Source: Diabrotica undecimpunctata
Taxonomy: Eukaryota > Arthropoda > Insecta > Coleoptera > Chrysomelidae
Length of the DNA stretch: 64,000 nt
Direction: 5' to 3'
NCBI RefSeq assembly: GCF_040954645.1
Contig: NC_092809.1
Coordinates: 69,542,141-69,606,140 of the forward strand
How positions within the stretch are numbered: position 1 is the stretch's first letter; each line of letters starts with the position of its first letter. Below are positions 33,230-44,039 of this stretch, one piece after another. Made by a program: the position numbers and the translations under genes. Below the pieces are notes generated by a model. It saw only the letters and a list, made by a program, of their open reading frames with translations, was not told the DNA's origin and made no database searches.

Positions 33230-33505
33230 GCATGTCTTTGTTGCTTATAATTCATGGCGCACCAGTTATTGCTCGTAAGACATTGTTTTGAAATCGGTCC
33301 ATATTGCTTTATTGTATTTCGTACGTTCAATCCAAATTGACTTCATTATGGCATTGTATGCTAGTAGTTTGTTTTGCAACTGGGACTTTTTTCCGAGTAA
33401 CCAATAATATTTTCCATATTTGTGGTAAATCGCTATGGCATTAGATAGATGGACCATGTTTTTACCTTGTTTGGGCTTTTGTTTCTTCAAGGGAGGGTGC
33501 TCCAT
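33230..33505 (-). pseudogene. Jockey-like LINE C-terminal fragment
   Basis: Minus-strand reading: KYYWLLGKKSQLQNKLLAYN, AIMKSIWIERTKYNKAIWTD. Jockey-type ORF2 proteins have the block (K)LxWLIGRxSxLxLxNKLLLYKxxIKPIWxYGIQLWG after the RT domain, and this fragment follows that pattern in its first half. The tail of the block is scrambled. It is short and isolated, so the clade assignment is tentative. Confidence 0.5.
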
Positions 33506-34106
33506 TTTTTTTGTGGGGCTAGGGGAAAGCGATAAACGTCAGGGTGATATGCGTATGGTGATTTTGGTGGTAAGTGCTAAAAACTGGGGATTCAGAAGGT
33601 GACGTATTATGTTAAGGAGGACACAAAAGCAATTGTTGGTAAGCCAGACAAGCGAGGTACTTTAAGGTAATACCAGTTATACTAGGAACGGCTCTGTATT
33701 AGAGTTTTTGGCTTGCAGTTATTAGCTGCGATATTTTAGGGGGATTGATTCTAATATATTAAAATACTCATCAGGAAGTTCGTTTCCAGTGTTATGAAGA
33801 AGTTTTGCTGGAAGCAATAGAACTTTTCTTTTAGAAACCCTGGTGAGTATTTTCCCTCGGGGATGGCAAGGAGTTTTAAGTGTTTGTTTGGCTCAGTTGT
33901 TTGAGCCAGCTATAGTGCGGAGAACATATCTCCTGCTGAGGGTCAGGATTCTGTCCTTAATTTATGTAATGTTAGCTACTTGGTGGATGAGTGCAGACGG
34001 GTAGTCTCTGCGCTTCCTCGTGCAGAATCTAAGTATTTTTTTGTGGCCATCATGATGTTCATTTGGCGGGGGTTGAGCGACGCATTTTAGAGACCTGGAC
34101 TCTAAC
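33506..34106. other. No recognisable gene; target region of the LTR element
   Basis: GC content is slightly higher than its surroundings. I could not assign the sequence. It ends at the AAAA that is duplicated by the Ty3/gypsy insertion. Confidence 0.35.
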
Positions 34107-34110
34107 AAAA

Positions 34111-35815
34111 TGTTACGTTCCAAATTTAAAGTAGAAAGTCCCACCTCTATTTTATCAAAATTTAAATAATTCAGGACGTGTAAGAGCGGTTGCCTATAAT
34201 ATATTATAAGCAAGGTGGCGAAAATAAAATTAGTAATTTTCAAATAGGGGTAATGTCTGGCAAATTGTGCTGAAGTTAAGGGAACACGTCCTCTTTTTTG
34301 TGAAGAAACTAATTTAGATCGTTCTTTCTAGAGTTATCTTGGAAGAATTGGGATCATAAAATTGAAATTTTTGAATCTCGGTACTATTCGGTGACCTCCG
34401 TGTGTCAAGTTGTCAAGTGTTCGGAAAGACGACGGAAAGAAAGTGATTCCAGGTTTGAGAGTGTTACTGAAAGGTTGGGCTAGATTAAAAACGGCATTTT
34501 TGTTTTTTTGCTTTTGCTGCTGTTCCATGTGGGATCTGGACTAGTCCGAACCGTGTGGATATTCAAGGGGATTTGCTGCCTTCGTGGAAGGGTTTTTTTT
34601 GGAATATCCACAATTTCGCTAAAAAAAGCGGATCTACAGTACACGTGAATACCGGGAGTCGTATTTAGATCAAGAAATTAGCCTTAATCACGAGTCCAAA
34701 TAGCCGGCTACGCTTCGGTCCAATTTGGGATATTTCAAACCCCTAATCTGGCTAAGAAGGGGTTGGTTGGTTGGTTTGTTTGTTTTTTTCTGCTTCTTCT
34801 TCTTCGTATTTTTCCATCTGGCTGTAATTTTCAACTTTTCAACATTGTCACACAAGTCTATGTACATCGGCAATCGTATGGGATTTTGGATTGAAGACAC
34901 GCTGAACTATAACTGGAATTCCACGCGGTGAAGTATATGAATATTCGAGGTATGGATCGATAATTAATTTTCAACGGAAGTTTTAAGCACCGTCTAATTT
35001 GGTTTGCGGAATACAATAGTTTTTTTTTAAAGATTATTTGCTGTTAGTTTTTATTTTCATATTTACAAATACTTTACAGATTTTTTTTAAAGATAATTTG
35101 CGGTTTATTTTATTAATTCAATATTTACACATACCTATTTTAATTTTGTAAACTGCGTCTAAGGGGGGGTTATATATTTGAGATTTATTTTTTTTATATT
35201 ATTTTCTGCGCACGCACTTGAGCTCACGTGGTGTCCTATTTGCGTTAATTATTTTTTTTTGGTTGGTATTGAACCGCACACCCCTTAGCGTCCGGTACTT
35301 TTGACACGTCTTACCTTTCATTTTGTTCTGTTAAGTAGAAATAACTTATGAATTTTTGTTAGGCAAGCAGAAGCCGCATTTTTATATTATTTTTTTATTA
35401 AGCCTATGGTAAAGTTAAATAATATTGTAATATGTAATATGTATGTATTTATTTTCAACTATCTTGGGAATCTATTTATTAAAATTGACTAAATTCTAAT
35501 CTGACAATTTCATTTATTTTTTTATTTATTCAGGTTGTATACTGTTACTTAGTATTTTAGTAGTAAACCTATTGGTAAGTTGGTGGTTTATTGAATAGCA
35601 ACGTAGGGAAGGCTGTGGGCCAATTTACCTGGCGCCCCTGATATAACTTCGGATTTTTTTGTTTTGTGGACCGCACGACCATCTCCACTGTTTTGTCTAG
35701 CCGCGAGCCATTCCCAGACTGTCACCGTATAGTACTTTTCTTTCCGGGTGTACGTCTGATTTATATTTGGTACAATTTGTAATTTTTTTATATAGATTCG
35801 GTTTTGTACGCCACA
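34111..35815 (+). repeat. 5' LTR
   Basis: A 1705-bp repeat with TG...CA ends, identical to the 3' LTR except at 34981. Unusually long for a Ty3/gypsy LTR. It should contain the promoter and polyadenylation signals, but I could not fix the U3/R/U5 borders. Confidence 0.96.
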
Positions 35816-35820
35816 TATTT

Positions 35821-35838
35821 TGGCGCCCAACGTGGGGC
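35821..35838 (+). promoter_or_regulatory. Primer-binding site, tRNA-Lys type
   Basis: TGGCGCCCAACGTGGGGC starts five bases after the 5' LTR. This 18-mer is the known complement of the 3' end of tRNA-Lys(CUU) (Lys1,2), the primer used by several retroelements for minus-strand DNA synthesis. Confidence 0.85.
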
Positions 35839-36479
35839 CCTTAATTAATTAACCTTTTTTTTGTCAACCCCTTGTGTAGATTCCTTTTAATTAGTTAACC
35901 TAACGTGTTTGGGCTTTAATTGACTAACTTTGATTTATTTACTTTACCACTGGTTTTGCACTTAGTAGTAGTCTTAGAACTTCGTGTTTAGTGGAAGTGT
36001 ATGCCAAGAAGTGCTTACTAGTTTTTTTTTGTGTGACGTGAAGTTGGAAGAAGCCAAAAATGGAACTTAAAAGAAGATACTTTGAAGTGGTGTTGTGGAA
36101 CTTAGAAGAATTATGGATATATTAGGACTTTGAAATATTTCTATTTCAGTTGGAGTTCAAATTTATTTTTTTGAGAAGTTGGACTTCGAAATTCTACATT
36201 GTGGTTTAACTTACTTATGTTAGGGAATGTAAAATCTTTTTTTTTTGAGATTATGTTGTGACTTGTAATTTGTTCTGAAACAATGAAATTTTGAAAATCT
36301 TTTGTGAAATTTTATAGATTGAATAAAGCGACTATTACTTTTATTTTGCTTTTGGTTTGCTCCCATTAATAAAGTAAACTGTACCTGTGTGTTAATATTT
36401 TTACTTATATCTTGATTTTGTTTGAATATTTGCTCCTTTCGGTTGATACATTTTTTTTTAAATTTTGAACTTTGGCAAG
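35839..36479 (+). other. Long untranslated leader of the Ty3/gypsy element
   Basis: 641 bases separate the primer site from the gag ATG, with no open frame. The leader presumably holds packaging signals, which cannot be identified by eye. Confidence 0.6.
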
Positions 36480-37862
36480 ATGGTGCGAAAACTTGTACCC
36501 AACTACTTAAGGAAAGAGGAACTGGAATATGAACTCAAAATTCGTGGAGTGTCTACTGGCACTGTTGAGTCTATGAGGTCTAGTCTGTCTGATGCACTTA
36601 GTCGTGAGGCAGCAAATGAAAGCTTTAGATATCCTGAGCACCCATTCACCTTTTCACAGGATAAAACTGCAATCGAGACTAAACTTGCGGAGCTGAATAC
36701 GGCTGTTGGAAAGTTTGCCGGAACTCCTACTTGTGCTGAGTCCTTGAGATTGCGGACACAGATTAACCATGTCTTGGGGAGGATTGATCTTATGGTATTG
36801 CCAACAGGTGATGATGCAGACGCAGCCCAGGTTGTTAAGTCAGACTTTCTTGCTGAGATTTTGAAGTTGTCACAGGATTTACATGATAAGCAGCATCCAA
36901 TCGGATCTGGTTCGGTACCAGTAGCGCTCGATGTGATTTCGGTTTTAAATCAGTCTTTTCAGGCAGGGGTAGGACAAGTTCATGCTTCTTCTCCTGGAGC
37001 GATGTCACAAGCTGGTAATAATGTTTTTTCAGGGTCTGTCTCTAGTTTTTCTTCTGGGATGATACTTCCTCATAAATGGGGAATAGAAAAGTTTTCAGGT
37101 TCTGCTAGGGGTATGTCTATTTCTGCATTTTTTGAGATGGTGAATGAATTGAGTCTCGCTCGTCATGTACCAGATAGTATACTTTTGGAATCAGGTATAG
37201 ATTTATTTTCGGATAAAGCCTATCAGTTTTATAAAGATGTTCGTCTACGTGTAGGGAGTTGGGCTGAATTAGTTGAAGAGTTTCGTAGGGAGTACCTGTC
37301 AGCTCACCATGGGGAAGCGCTTTTTGAAGAGCTTCGGAGGAGAACTCAGCATTCGTCTGAGACTATTGGAGTTTACTTGGCAATAATGAATAGTTACTTT
37401 AATCGCTTGCGTTGTCATGTTCCAGAGGAAGTTAAATTGTCTATAGTTATTAGGAATTTGCATCCGTTCTATCAAGATAGATTACGTGATCCTTTGCCAG
37501 CTACCTTGGAGGAACTTCGTGTTCTATGTCGCAGTATGGAGGAAAGACGTGATTGTATTAGGAACTATGTTGAACCGAATAGTAGGAAAATGAATACTTT
37601 GGAAAAGGACCTAGCTTATATCAGTGTGGATGCTGAAAGTTGTAGTAGTGTTAGTGAGGGTCCTGTTGTTTCATCCGAATCGGAGTCCGCTAGAGGAAAG
37701 TTTAGGACTTTAATCTGTTATCGTTGTAATCAGTCAGGCCATAAGGCAGTAGGGTGTCTAATGAAGAAGGAGGCTGTTCACTGTTTTAAGTGTAAGAAAG
37801 AAGGGTTTACAGTCAGAACTTGTCCTTCGTGTAATTCGGGAAACGGAAGGAAGCGCACCTAA
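36480..37862 (+). CDS. gag: Gag polyprotein of the Ty3/gypsy element
   Basis: I chose the ATG at 36480 (MVRKLVPNYLRKEEL); an in-frame TTG 15 bases upstream is less likely. The product has 460 residues. The central part, HKWGIEKFSGS...FFEMVNEL through the FRREYLSAHHGE region, is the retrotransposon Gag capsid-like domain that forms the particle. Two zinc knuckles close the protein. CYRCNQSGHKAVGC (413-426) is canonical, but CFKCKKEGFTVRTC (435-448) has Phe where the zinc-binding His belongs. No stop or frameshift interrupts it. The last codons overlap the pol frame, and the stop is at 37860-37862. Confidence 0.93.
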   Translation: MVRKLVPNYLRKEELEYELKIRGVSTGTVESMRSSLSDALSREAANESFRYPEHPFTFSQDKTAIETKLAELNTAVGKFAGTPTCAESLRLRTQINHVLGRIDLMVLPTGDDADAAQVVKSDFLAEILKLSQDLHDKQHPIGSGSVPVALDVISVLNQSFQAGVGQVHASSPGAMSQAGNNVFSGSVSSFSSGMILPHKWGIEKFSGSARGMSISAFFEMVNELSLARHVPDSILLESGIDLFSDKAYQFYKDVRLRVGSWAELVEEFRREYLSAHHGEALFEELRRRTQHSSETIGVYLAIMNSYFNRLRCHVPEEVKLSIVIRNLHPFYQDRLRDPLPATLEELRVLCRSMEERRDCIRNYVEPNSRKMNTLEKDLAYISVDAESCSSVSEGPVVSSESESARGKFRTLICYRCNQSGHKAVGCLMKKEAVHCFKCKKEGFTVRTCPSCNSGNGRKRT

Positions 37863-40800
37863 CTGGTCGAAGAGGTGTTGCCGACGTTGACTCGACCAAC
37901 CTACGTCCTATTTTAGACTTTATTTTACATCATTCCGAAGGAGATGAACGTCCATATTTGAAAGTTAAAGTCTTAGGAAAGGAAATTTTGGGATTATTGG
38001 ATTCTGGTGCTTCAAAGACCATTGTAGGAAGAACTGGTTGGAAATTTTTACAAAACTTGGGTTTAGAGTTGGATACTTCGAAGAAGACCGTTTGTAGAGT
38101 GGCGAATGGTCAGATGTGTGAATCGTTGGGGGAATGTTTAGTACCTTTCATGGTTAGGGATCGCTTGCGTGTCTTGCCAGTATTAGTTATTTTGGACGTA
38201 CCGCACATTCTGATTTTAGGATCTGATTTTTGGCGTGTTATGGGTATCGTTCCAGATTTGAGGCATAACGAATGGTATTTTTCGGACGCTCCAGCAATGG
38301 TAGGTTCAGTGGATCATCTCCGAGGTCAAACTATTTTGACCGATGCAGAGAAGTCGCAATTGGAGGAAGTTATTAATAGAAGTCGTGAACTAATGGGCAC
38401 TTCTCTTGGTTGTACTGATGTCACTGAGCATGTGATTGTTTGTAAATCTGCACCCATAAAACAACGTTACTATCCTGTATCCCCAGTAATCCAAAGCCAT
38501 ATTGATAAAGAGCTAGAAGATATGTTGGCGAAAGGAGTAGTGGAGCGATCGAATAGTGCTTGGTCGTCCCCGATTCTCTTGGTGAAGAAAAAGGTTCCAG
38601 AAGGTGAAGAACCAAAATGGAGGTTCTGCGTAGACTATCGAAAGCTTAATGCCGTAACAGAGAGGGATGGCTACCCATTACCGTACATCTCTAATATTTT
38701 AAATAAATTAAAGAACGCGCATTATCTTTCCACCATAGACATTAAGTCGGCGTATTGGCAGGTACCTGTTGCTAAGGCTTCCAGGCCTTATACTGCTTTT
38801 ACGGTTCCTGGTCGAGGTCTTTTTCAGTTTTGCAGAATGCCTTTTGGATTACATAATGCCCCGGCTACATGGCAGAGGTTGATAGATCGTGTCCTCGGTC
38901 CGGAGTTGGAACCCTATGTTTTTACTTACTTGGATGACGTGGTCATCGTGACAAAGTCTATTGAAGAACATGTAAGGATCTTAGAGGAAGTCTTTAGACG
39001 CTTGAGAGAAGCTAAGTTAACCGTTAGCTGGGATAAATGTCAATTTTGTAGACCGGAACTAAAGTATTTGGGTCATGTGGTTGATAGGAATGGACTACAT
39101 GTTGATGGTGATAAGGTCAAGGCTATGCTACGTATCCCAACACCCACATCCGTCAAGGAAGTTCGTAGCATCATAGGCACATTTTCCTGGTATCGAAGAT
39201 TTATTCCTTCCTTTGCGACACTACTAGCTCCAATTACAGCGATATTGAAGAAAGGAAGAAAATTCAATTGGACCCCGAGTTGTGAAGAATCTTTTCAGAA
39301 AATAAAAGAATGTCTAGTTTCTGCTCCGATACTTAATTGTCCTGACTACAATTTGCCTTTTGTTGTCCAATGTGATGCCTCAGGATATGGAGTGGGCGCC
39401 GTGTTATTGCAGCCAGGCCCGGATGGTGACGAAGTAATTAGTTTCCTGAGCAGATCACTAACGCGTCAAGAAAGGAATTTTTCCACGACGGAACGGGAAT
39501 GTTTAGCTGTGTTATGGGCAGTCGAAAAACTGCGTCCTTATTTGGAGGGTGTTCCGTTTACGGTCGTGACTGATCACGCATCCCTCGTATGGCTTCAAAA
39601 TTTGAAGGATCCTACTGGAAGATTAGCTCGATGGGCGGTAAGATTGCAACAATATGACTTTAAGATTGTGCATCGGAAAGGAAAAGAACATGTTGTCCCC
39701 GATTTGTTATCTCGGTCAGTTCCCGTGCTTGATATGGTTGAAGAGGTTGTACCGCTTCCTAGTGGTGATAGTTGGTATGATAAACTTTGTAGAAAAATCG
39801 AGTCTAATCCCTTGAAGTATCCTCAGTGGAGAATGTCTGGTGGCAAACTTTATAAATACATCCGTCCCAGTTATGGATTTTTGGTCGAGGAAGCGGACAA
39901 TTGGAAGGAAGTCGTTCCTAAGGGTCAACGATTGGAAGTGCTGAAGTTGTGTCATGATAGTCCTTTAGCAGGTCATATGGGGATCCTGAAAACTTATAAG
40001 CGTATTAACGAGAAGTATTTTTGGCCGAAACTGCGGAGTGATGTGTCTCGTTACGTTGGACGTTGCTCACTGTGTGCCATGCATAAGGTGGAACAAGGTA
40101 AGCCCAAAGGCTTTATGACTCCTCAACCTAAAGCTACTCAACCATGGGAGATAGTAGCAACCGATCTTATGGGACCTTTCCCAAGATCAACTCAAGGCTA
40201 TAAGTTTATCTTAGTGGTAATGGATGTGTTTAGTAAATTTTCTTTGGTATTTCCGTTGCGATCCTCAAAAGCCGTGCATGTCGTTAAGAAAATAGAAGAA
40301 GAAGTTTTCCTCGTATTTGGAGTTCCACGTCTGTTACTATGTGATAATGGTGTCCAGTATACTTCGGGTATTTTCAAGAAAATGATGGAAACCTATGGTG
40401 TCTCAGTTCGTTATAATGCGTTGTATCATCCACAGTGCAATCCATCTGAACGCTATAACCGAACCCTTAAAACAATGATGGCAACTTATATAGCTGACAA
40501 CCATAAGAAGTGGGATGAAAATTTGGCCAAACTAGCATGTGCTACGCGCACTGCATACCACGAGTCGACTGGTCAAGATCCCTACTTCATAAATTTCGGT
40601 CGGAAGATGGTAGTGGATGGACGAGATTTTTCCCGAAAGGACAAACTCGGAGACCCGGAGGACGAAGTAGCTAAAATGGGATATAATCGATCGCGTGGAC
40701 TCCAGGAATTATTTGTTGATGTTAGAAAACGTTTAGATAAAGCTTCGGCTAAGTGTGAGAAGACCTATAATCTACGGAGACGTCCAGAGGAATTTCAGCC

Positions 40801-41017
40801 CCATCAGTCAGTATGGCGGAGAAATTTTGTGTTGTCAGATGCCGCTAAATATTTCACGAAAAAGTTAGCTCCTAGATGGATAGGACCCTACTTCGTGAAG
40901 AAGAAAGTTTCCCCCTGGACATATAGTTTAGAGGATGAAAATGGCAAGGATCAAGGTATTTGGAATATTAAGGATTTAAGGATTAGTAACCCGACTGGTG
41001 ATCCCGATAGGATTTAG
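37835..41017 (+). CDS. pol: Pol polyprotein: protease, reverse transcriptase, RNase H, integrase
   Basis: The frame opens at 37835 and is entered by -1 frameshift from gag; it has no ATG of its own near the start. Residues are counted from the TTG at 37958. Protease active site LLDSGAS is at 13-19. The reverse transcriptase spans about 200-380, with YLDD at 324-327. RNase H acidic residues are D473 (QCDASG), E514 and D539. The integrase zinc domain has H666, H673, C703 and C706. The DDE core is D736 (ATDLMG), D796 (CDNG) and E831 (NPSER), a DD35E spacing. A GPY/F module (RWIGPYF) lies near the end. No stop or frameshift was found. Domain order with integrase last is that of Ty3/gypsy elements. 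Confidence 0.95.
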   Translation, partial: FGKRKEAHLTGRRGVADVDSTNLRPILDFILHHSEGDERPYLKVKVLGKEILGLLDSGASKTIVGRTGWKFLQNLGLELDTSKKTVCRVANGQMCESLGECLVPFMVRDRLRVLPVLVILDVPHILILGSDFWRVMGIVPDLRHNEWYFSDAPAMVGSVDHLRGQTILTDAEKSQLEEVINRSRELMGTSLGCTDVTEHVIVCKSAPIKQRYYPVSPVIQSHIDKELEDMLAKGVVERSNSAWSSPILLVKKKVPEGEEPKWRFCVDYRKLNAVTERDGYPLPYISNILNKLKNAHYLSTIDIKSAYWQVPVAKASRPYTAFTVPGRGLFQFCRMPFGLHNAPATWQRLIDRVLGPELEPYVFTYLDDVVIVTKSIEEHVRILEEVFRRLREAKLTVSWDKCQFCRPELKYLGHVVDRNGLHVDGDKVKAMLRIPTPTSVKEVRSIIGTFSWYRRFIPSFATLLAPITAILKKGRKFNWTPSCEESFQKIKECLVSAPILNCPDYNLPFVVQCDASGYGVGAVLLQPGPDGDEVISFLSRSLTRQERNFSTTERECLAVLWAVEKLRPYLEGVPFTVVTDHASLVWLQNLKDPTGRLARWAVRLQQYDFKIVHRKGKEHVVPDLLSRSVPVLDMVEEVVPLPSGDSWYDKLCRKIESNPLKYPQWRMSGGKLYKYIRPSYGFLVEEADNWKEVVPKGQRLEVLKLCHDSPLAGHMGILKTYKRINEKYFWPKLRSDVSRYVGRCSLCAMHKVEQGKPKGFMTPQPKATQPWEIVATDLMGPFPRSTQGYKFILVVMDVFSKFSLVFPLRSSKAVHVVKKIEEEVFLVFGVPRLLLCDNGVQYTSGIFKKMMETYGVSVRYNALYHPQCNPSERYNRTLKTMMATYIADNHKKWDENLAKLACATRTAYHESTGQDPYFINFGRKMVVDGRDFSRKDKLGDPEDEVAKMGYNRSRGLQELFVDVRKRLDKASAKCEKTYNLRRRPEEFQPHQSVWRRNFVLSDAAKYFTKKLAPRWIGPYFVKKKVSPWTYSLEDENGKDQGIWNIKDLRISNPTGDPDRI
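37838..37844 (+). promoter_or_regulatory. -1 ribosomal frameshift heptamer GGGAAAC
   Basis: GGGAAAC lies in the gag frame as G-GGA-AAC, the canonical X-XXY-YYZ slippery pattern. It sits 15 bases before the gag stop, inside the 28-base gag/pol overlap. Slipping back one base moves ribosomes into the open pol frame. A 7-bp stem TGGTCGA/TCGACCA (37864-37870 and 37892-37898) lies 19 bases downstream and may help pausing. Confidence 0.8.
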
Positions 41018-41940
41018 GTCGGAGTAGAACGGACTAGCAAAGTTTTGTCTAGTCTAAGTAAATTCTTCTGAAATTGGTTGTATTTATTTTTTTTTGTTGT
41101 GTCCGTGAAGGATGACTGAGTGTTGGCTATGATCGGTTCTTAGGATGTATTTGGATGGTCAACCGATTCGTTTTTTTTTGTGTTAGGTAGCCAATACGAA
41201 GTCGTAGGGTTGCGGTAGCCTTAATTTCTTTTGATTTATGGAATTGAATGTCACTTAGGTTTGGTCAGAAATATGTTGTCTTCGATGATATGGCGTTGGG
41301 ATTTGTTTTGATGTTAGTAAGCCATTCTATTTAATTGGGATTTTTTCGAAGCCACATAATTATGTTTTGGTGAATCTTGTTGGATAATAGCTTAGTTTTG
41401 GATGATTCACTAAATTTCGTTGTATACGGATTTAAATTCTGAAAGACCTATCTCATTTTTATTTTAATGAACAATTGGAATTACACTACTGTTTCGGTAG
41501 ATGTTTCTCGCAGTATCAGTAAGAGTCGAGTGGTGGAGAGTTTCTTATGGACTCATGTTATGCGAGGTATAGTGAAGTACTAGCGATGCCCCAGAGCTGG
41601 GAGGTCGCGAATAAGGGCAACATCCAGTAACCGACCAAATCAGTGTTGTCAGATTGACGTTGGAATTTGAAACTATTCTACTTGATCTCATACGATGAGA
41701 GATGACTGTTGTGTGGAAGTGGAGTAAGTGTTGTAAGTAAGTTGTTGCTTTGTGCGTGTGGTTTGAGGTTGGTATGTCTTTCGTTGTCCAAGTACTTGCG
41801 CATGGTGAAGACGGTGTGGATGATGATTGTGTGGATTGTGTGGACTTCGCTCAGAGTTTAGGTAGTGTGTCGCTAGCGCGAGGGAAAATTTTCTTCGTCT
41901 AGTTTTTCCTCGTAAATTTTCCTCTGGGAAAGGGAGGTGT
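41018..41940 (+). other. Region between pol and 3' LTR, with polypurine tract
   Basis: About 920 bases with no env-like or other open frame. GGGAAAGGGAGG at 41926-41937 is the likely polypurine tract that primes plus-strand synthesis, three bases before the 3' LTR. Confidence 0.75.
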
Positions 41941-43645
41941 TGTTACGTTCCAAATTTAAAGTAGAAAGTCCCACCTCTATTTTATCAAAATTTAAATAAT
42001 TCAGGACGTGTAAGAGCGGTTGCCTATAATATATTATAAGCAAGGTGGCGAAAATAAAATTAGTAATTTTCAAATAGGGGTAATGTCTGGCAAATTGTGC
42101 TGAAGTTAAGGGAACACGTCCTCTTTTTTGTGAAGAAACTAATTTAGATCGTTCTTTCTAGAGTTATCTTGGAAGAATTGGGATCATAAAATTGAAATTT
42201 TTGAATCTCGGTACTATTCGGTGACCTCCGTGTGTCAAGTTGTCAAGTGTTCGGAAAGACGACGGAAAGAAAGTGATTCCAGGTTTGAGAGTGTTACTGA
42301 AAGGTTGGGCTAGATTAAAAACGGCATTTTTGTTTTTTTGCTTTTGCTGCTGTTCCATGTGGGATCTGGACTAGTCCGAACCGTGTGGATATTCAAGGGG
42401 ATTTGCTGCCTTCGTGGAAGGGTTTTTTTTGGAATATCCACAATTTCGCTAAAAAAAGCGGATCTACAGTACACGTGAATACCGGGAGTCGTATTTAGAT
42501 CAAGAAATTAGCCTTAATCACGAGTCCAAATAGCCGGCTACGCTTCGGTCCAATTTGGGATATTTCAAACCCCTAATCTGGCTAAGAAGGGGTTGGTTGG
42601 TTGGTTTGTTTGTTTTTTTCTGCTTCTTCTTCTTCGTATTTTTCCATCTGGCTGTAATTTTCAACTTTTCAACATTGTCACACAAGTCTATGTACATCGG
42701 CAATCGTATGGGATTTTGGATTGAAGACACGCTGAACTATAACTGGAATTCCACGCGGTGAAGTATATGAATATTCGAGGTATGGATCGATAATTAATTT
42801 TCAACGGAAGATTTAAGCACCGTCTAATTTGGTTTGCGGAATACAATAGTTTTTTTTTAAAGATTATTTGCTGTTAGTTTTTATTTTCATATTTACAAAT
42901 ACTTTACAGATTTTTTTTAAAGATAATTTGCGGTTTATTTTATTAATTCAATATTTACACATACCTATTTTAATTTTGTAAACTGCGTCTAAGGGGGGGT
43001 TATATATTTGAGATTTATTTTTTTTATATTATTTTCTGCGCACGCACTTGAGCTCACGTGGTGTCCTATTTGCGTTAATTATTTTTTTTTGGTTGGTATT
43101 GAACCGCACACCCCTTAGCGTCCGGTACTTTTGACACGTCTTACCTTTCATTTTGTTCTGTTAAGTAGAAATAACTTATGAATTTTTGTTAGGCAAGCAG
43201 AAGCCGCATTTTTATATTATTTTTTTATTAAGCCTATGGTAAAGTTAAATAATATTGTAATATGTAATATGTATGTATTTATTTTCAACTATCTTGGGAA
43301 TCTATTTATTAAAATTGACTAAATTCTAATCTGACAATTTCATTTATTTTTTTATTTATTCAGGTTGTATACTGTTACTTAGTATTTTAGTAGTAAACCT
43401 ATTGGTAAGTTGGTGGTTTATTGAATAGCAACGTAGGGAAGGCTGTGGGCCAATTTACCTGGCGCCCCTGATATAACTTCGGATTTTTTTGTTTTGTGGA
43501 CCGCACGACCATCTCCACTGTTTTGTCTAGCCGCGAGCCATTCCCAGACTGTCACCGTATAGTACTTTTCTTTCCGGGTGTACGTCTGATTTATATTTGG
43601 TACAATTTGTAATTTTTTTATATAGATTCGGTTTTGTACGCCACA
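41941..43645 (+). repeat. 3' LTR
   Basis: 1705 bp, identical to the 5' LTR except for a at 42811. Ends GCCACA and is followed by the AAAA duplication. Confidence 0.96.
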
Positions 43646-43689
43646 AAAAAATAATGAAAATATCTTTCATCTTTCTTTCTTTCTAAAGA

Positions 43690-44034
43690 AAGGTACTAAG
43701 ACGAATCTATGGAGCAGTGAATGACAATGGAGTGTGGAGAAGACGATATAACTTTGAACTTTATAGAATATACCAGGAACCTGATATCGTAAAACATATT
43801 AAAATTGGATGTCTCAGGTAAATAGGGCATGTAATGTGGGTTTAACCAGCTAGACAAAAGGTTCCTTGATAGACCCATTGGTCGGAAAAGAAGAGGAAGG
43901 CCCAGAACAAGGTTCCTTAATAATATCGATGAAGTCATGAGAAATATGGAAATACGTGATTGGCGAAGAAAGGCGATGGATAGAGACGACTGGAGAGAAA
44001 TTCTTGAGGAGGCTAGGAGCCACGCAGGATTGTA
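43690..44034 (+). pseudogene. LINE ORF2 C-terminal fragment (RTE/Jockey-like)
   Basis: Reads VLRRIYGAVNDNGVWRRRYN, FELYRIYQEPDIVKHIKIG, then with frame changes IGRKRRGRPRTRFLNN, MEIRDWRRKAMDRDDWRE and EARSHAGL. Then come a stop and a GATGATGAT tail. The sequence RIYGxxxxxGxWRRRxNxELYxLYxEPxI...R.RGRPxxRW followed by RDRxxWRxxxxEA is the C-terminus shared by many insect LINE ORF2 proteins. It lies just downstream of the LTR element insertion. Confidence 0.75.
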
Positions 44035-44039
44035 AAGCC

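Larger units (their letters stand above)
34107..43649 (+). mobile_element. Full-length Ty3/gypsy LTR retrotransposon, apparently young
   Basis: The two LTRs (34111-35815 and 41941-43645) are both 1705 bp, begin TGTTACG and end GCCACA. AAAA precedes the first (34107-34110) and follows the second (43646-43649), consistent with a 4-bp target duplication. Between them lie a Lys-tRNA-type primer site, a leader, gag, pol joined by a -1 frameshift signal, and a polypurine tract. There is no env. I compared the LTRs line by line and found one difference (t at 34981, a at 42811), so insertion is recent. Confidence 0.96.

Noticed and set aside
34334..34931. Small open frames on both strands, repeated at 42164-42761
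   Set aside because: They lie inside the LTRs and are duplicated only because the LTRs are; no family resemblance or coding signature.
41018..41940. Possible env gene downstream of pol
   Set aside because: No open frame over 60 codons and no signal peptide or transmembrane pattern in this gap.
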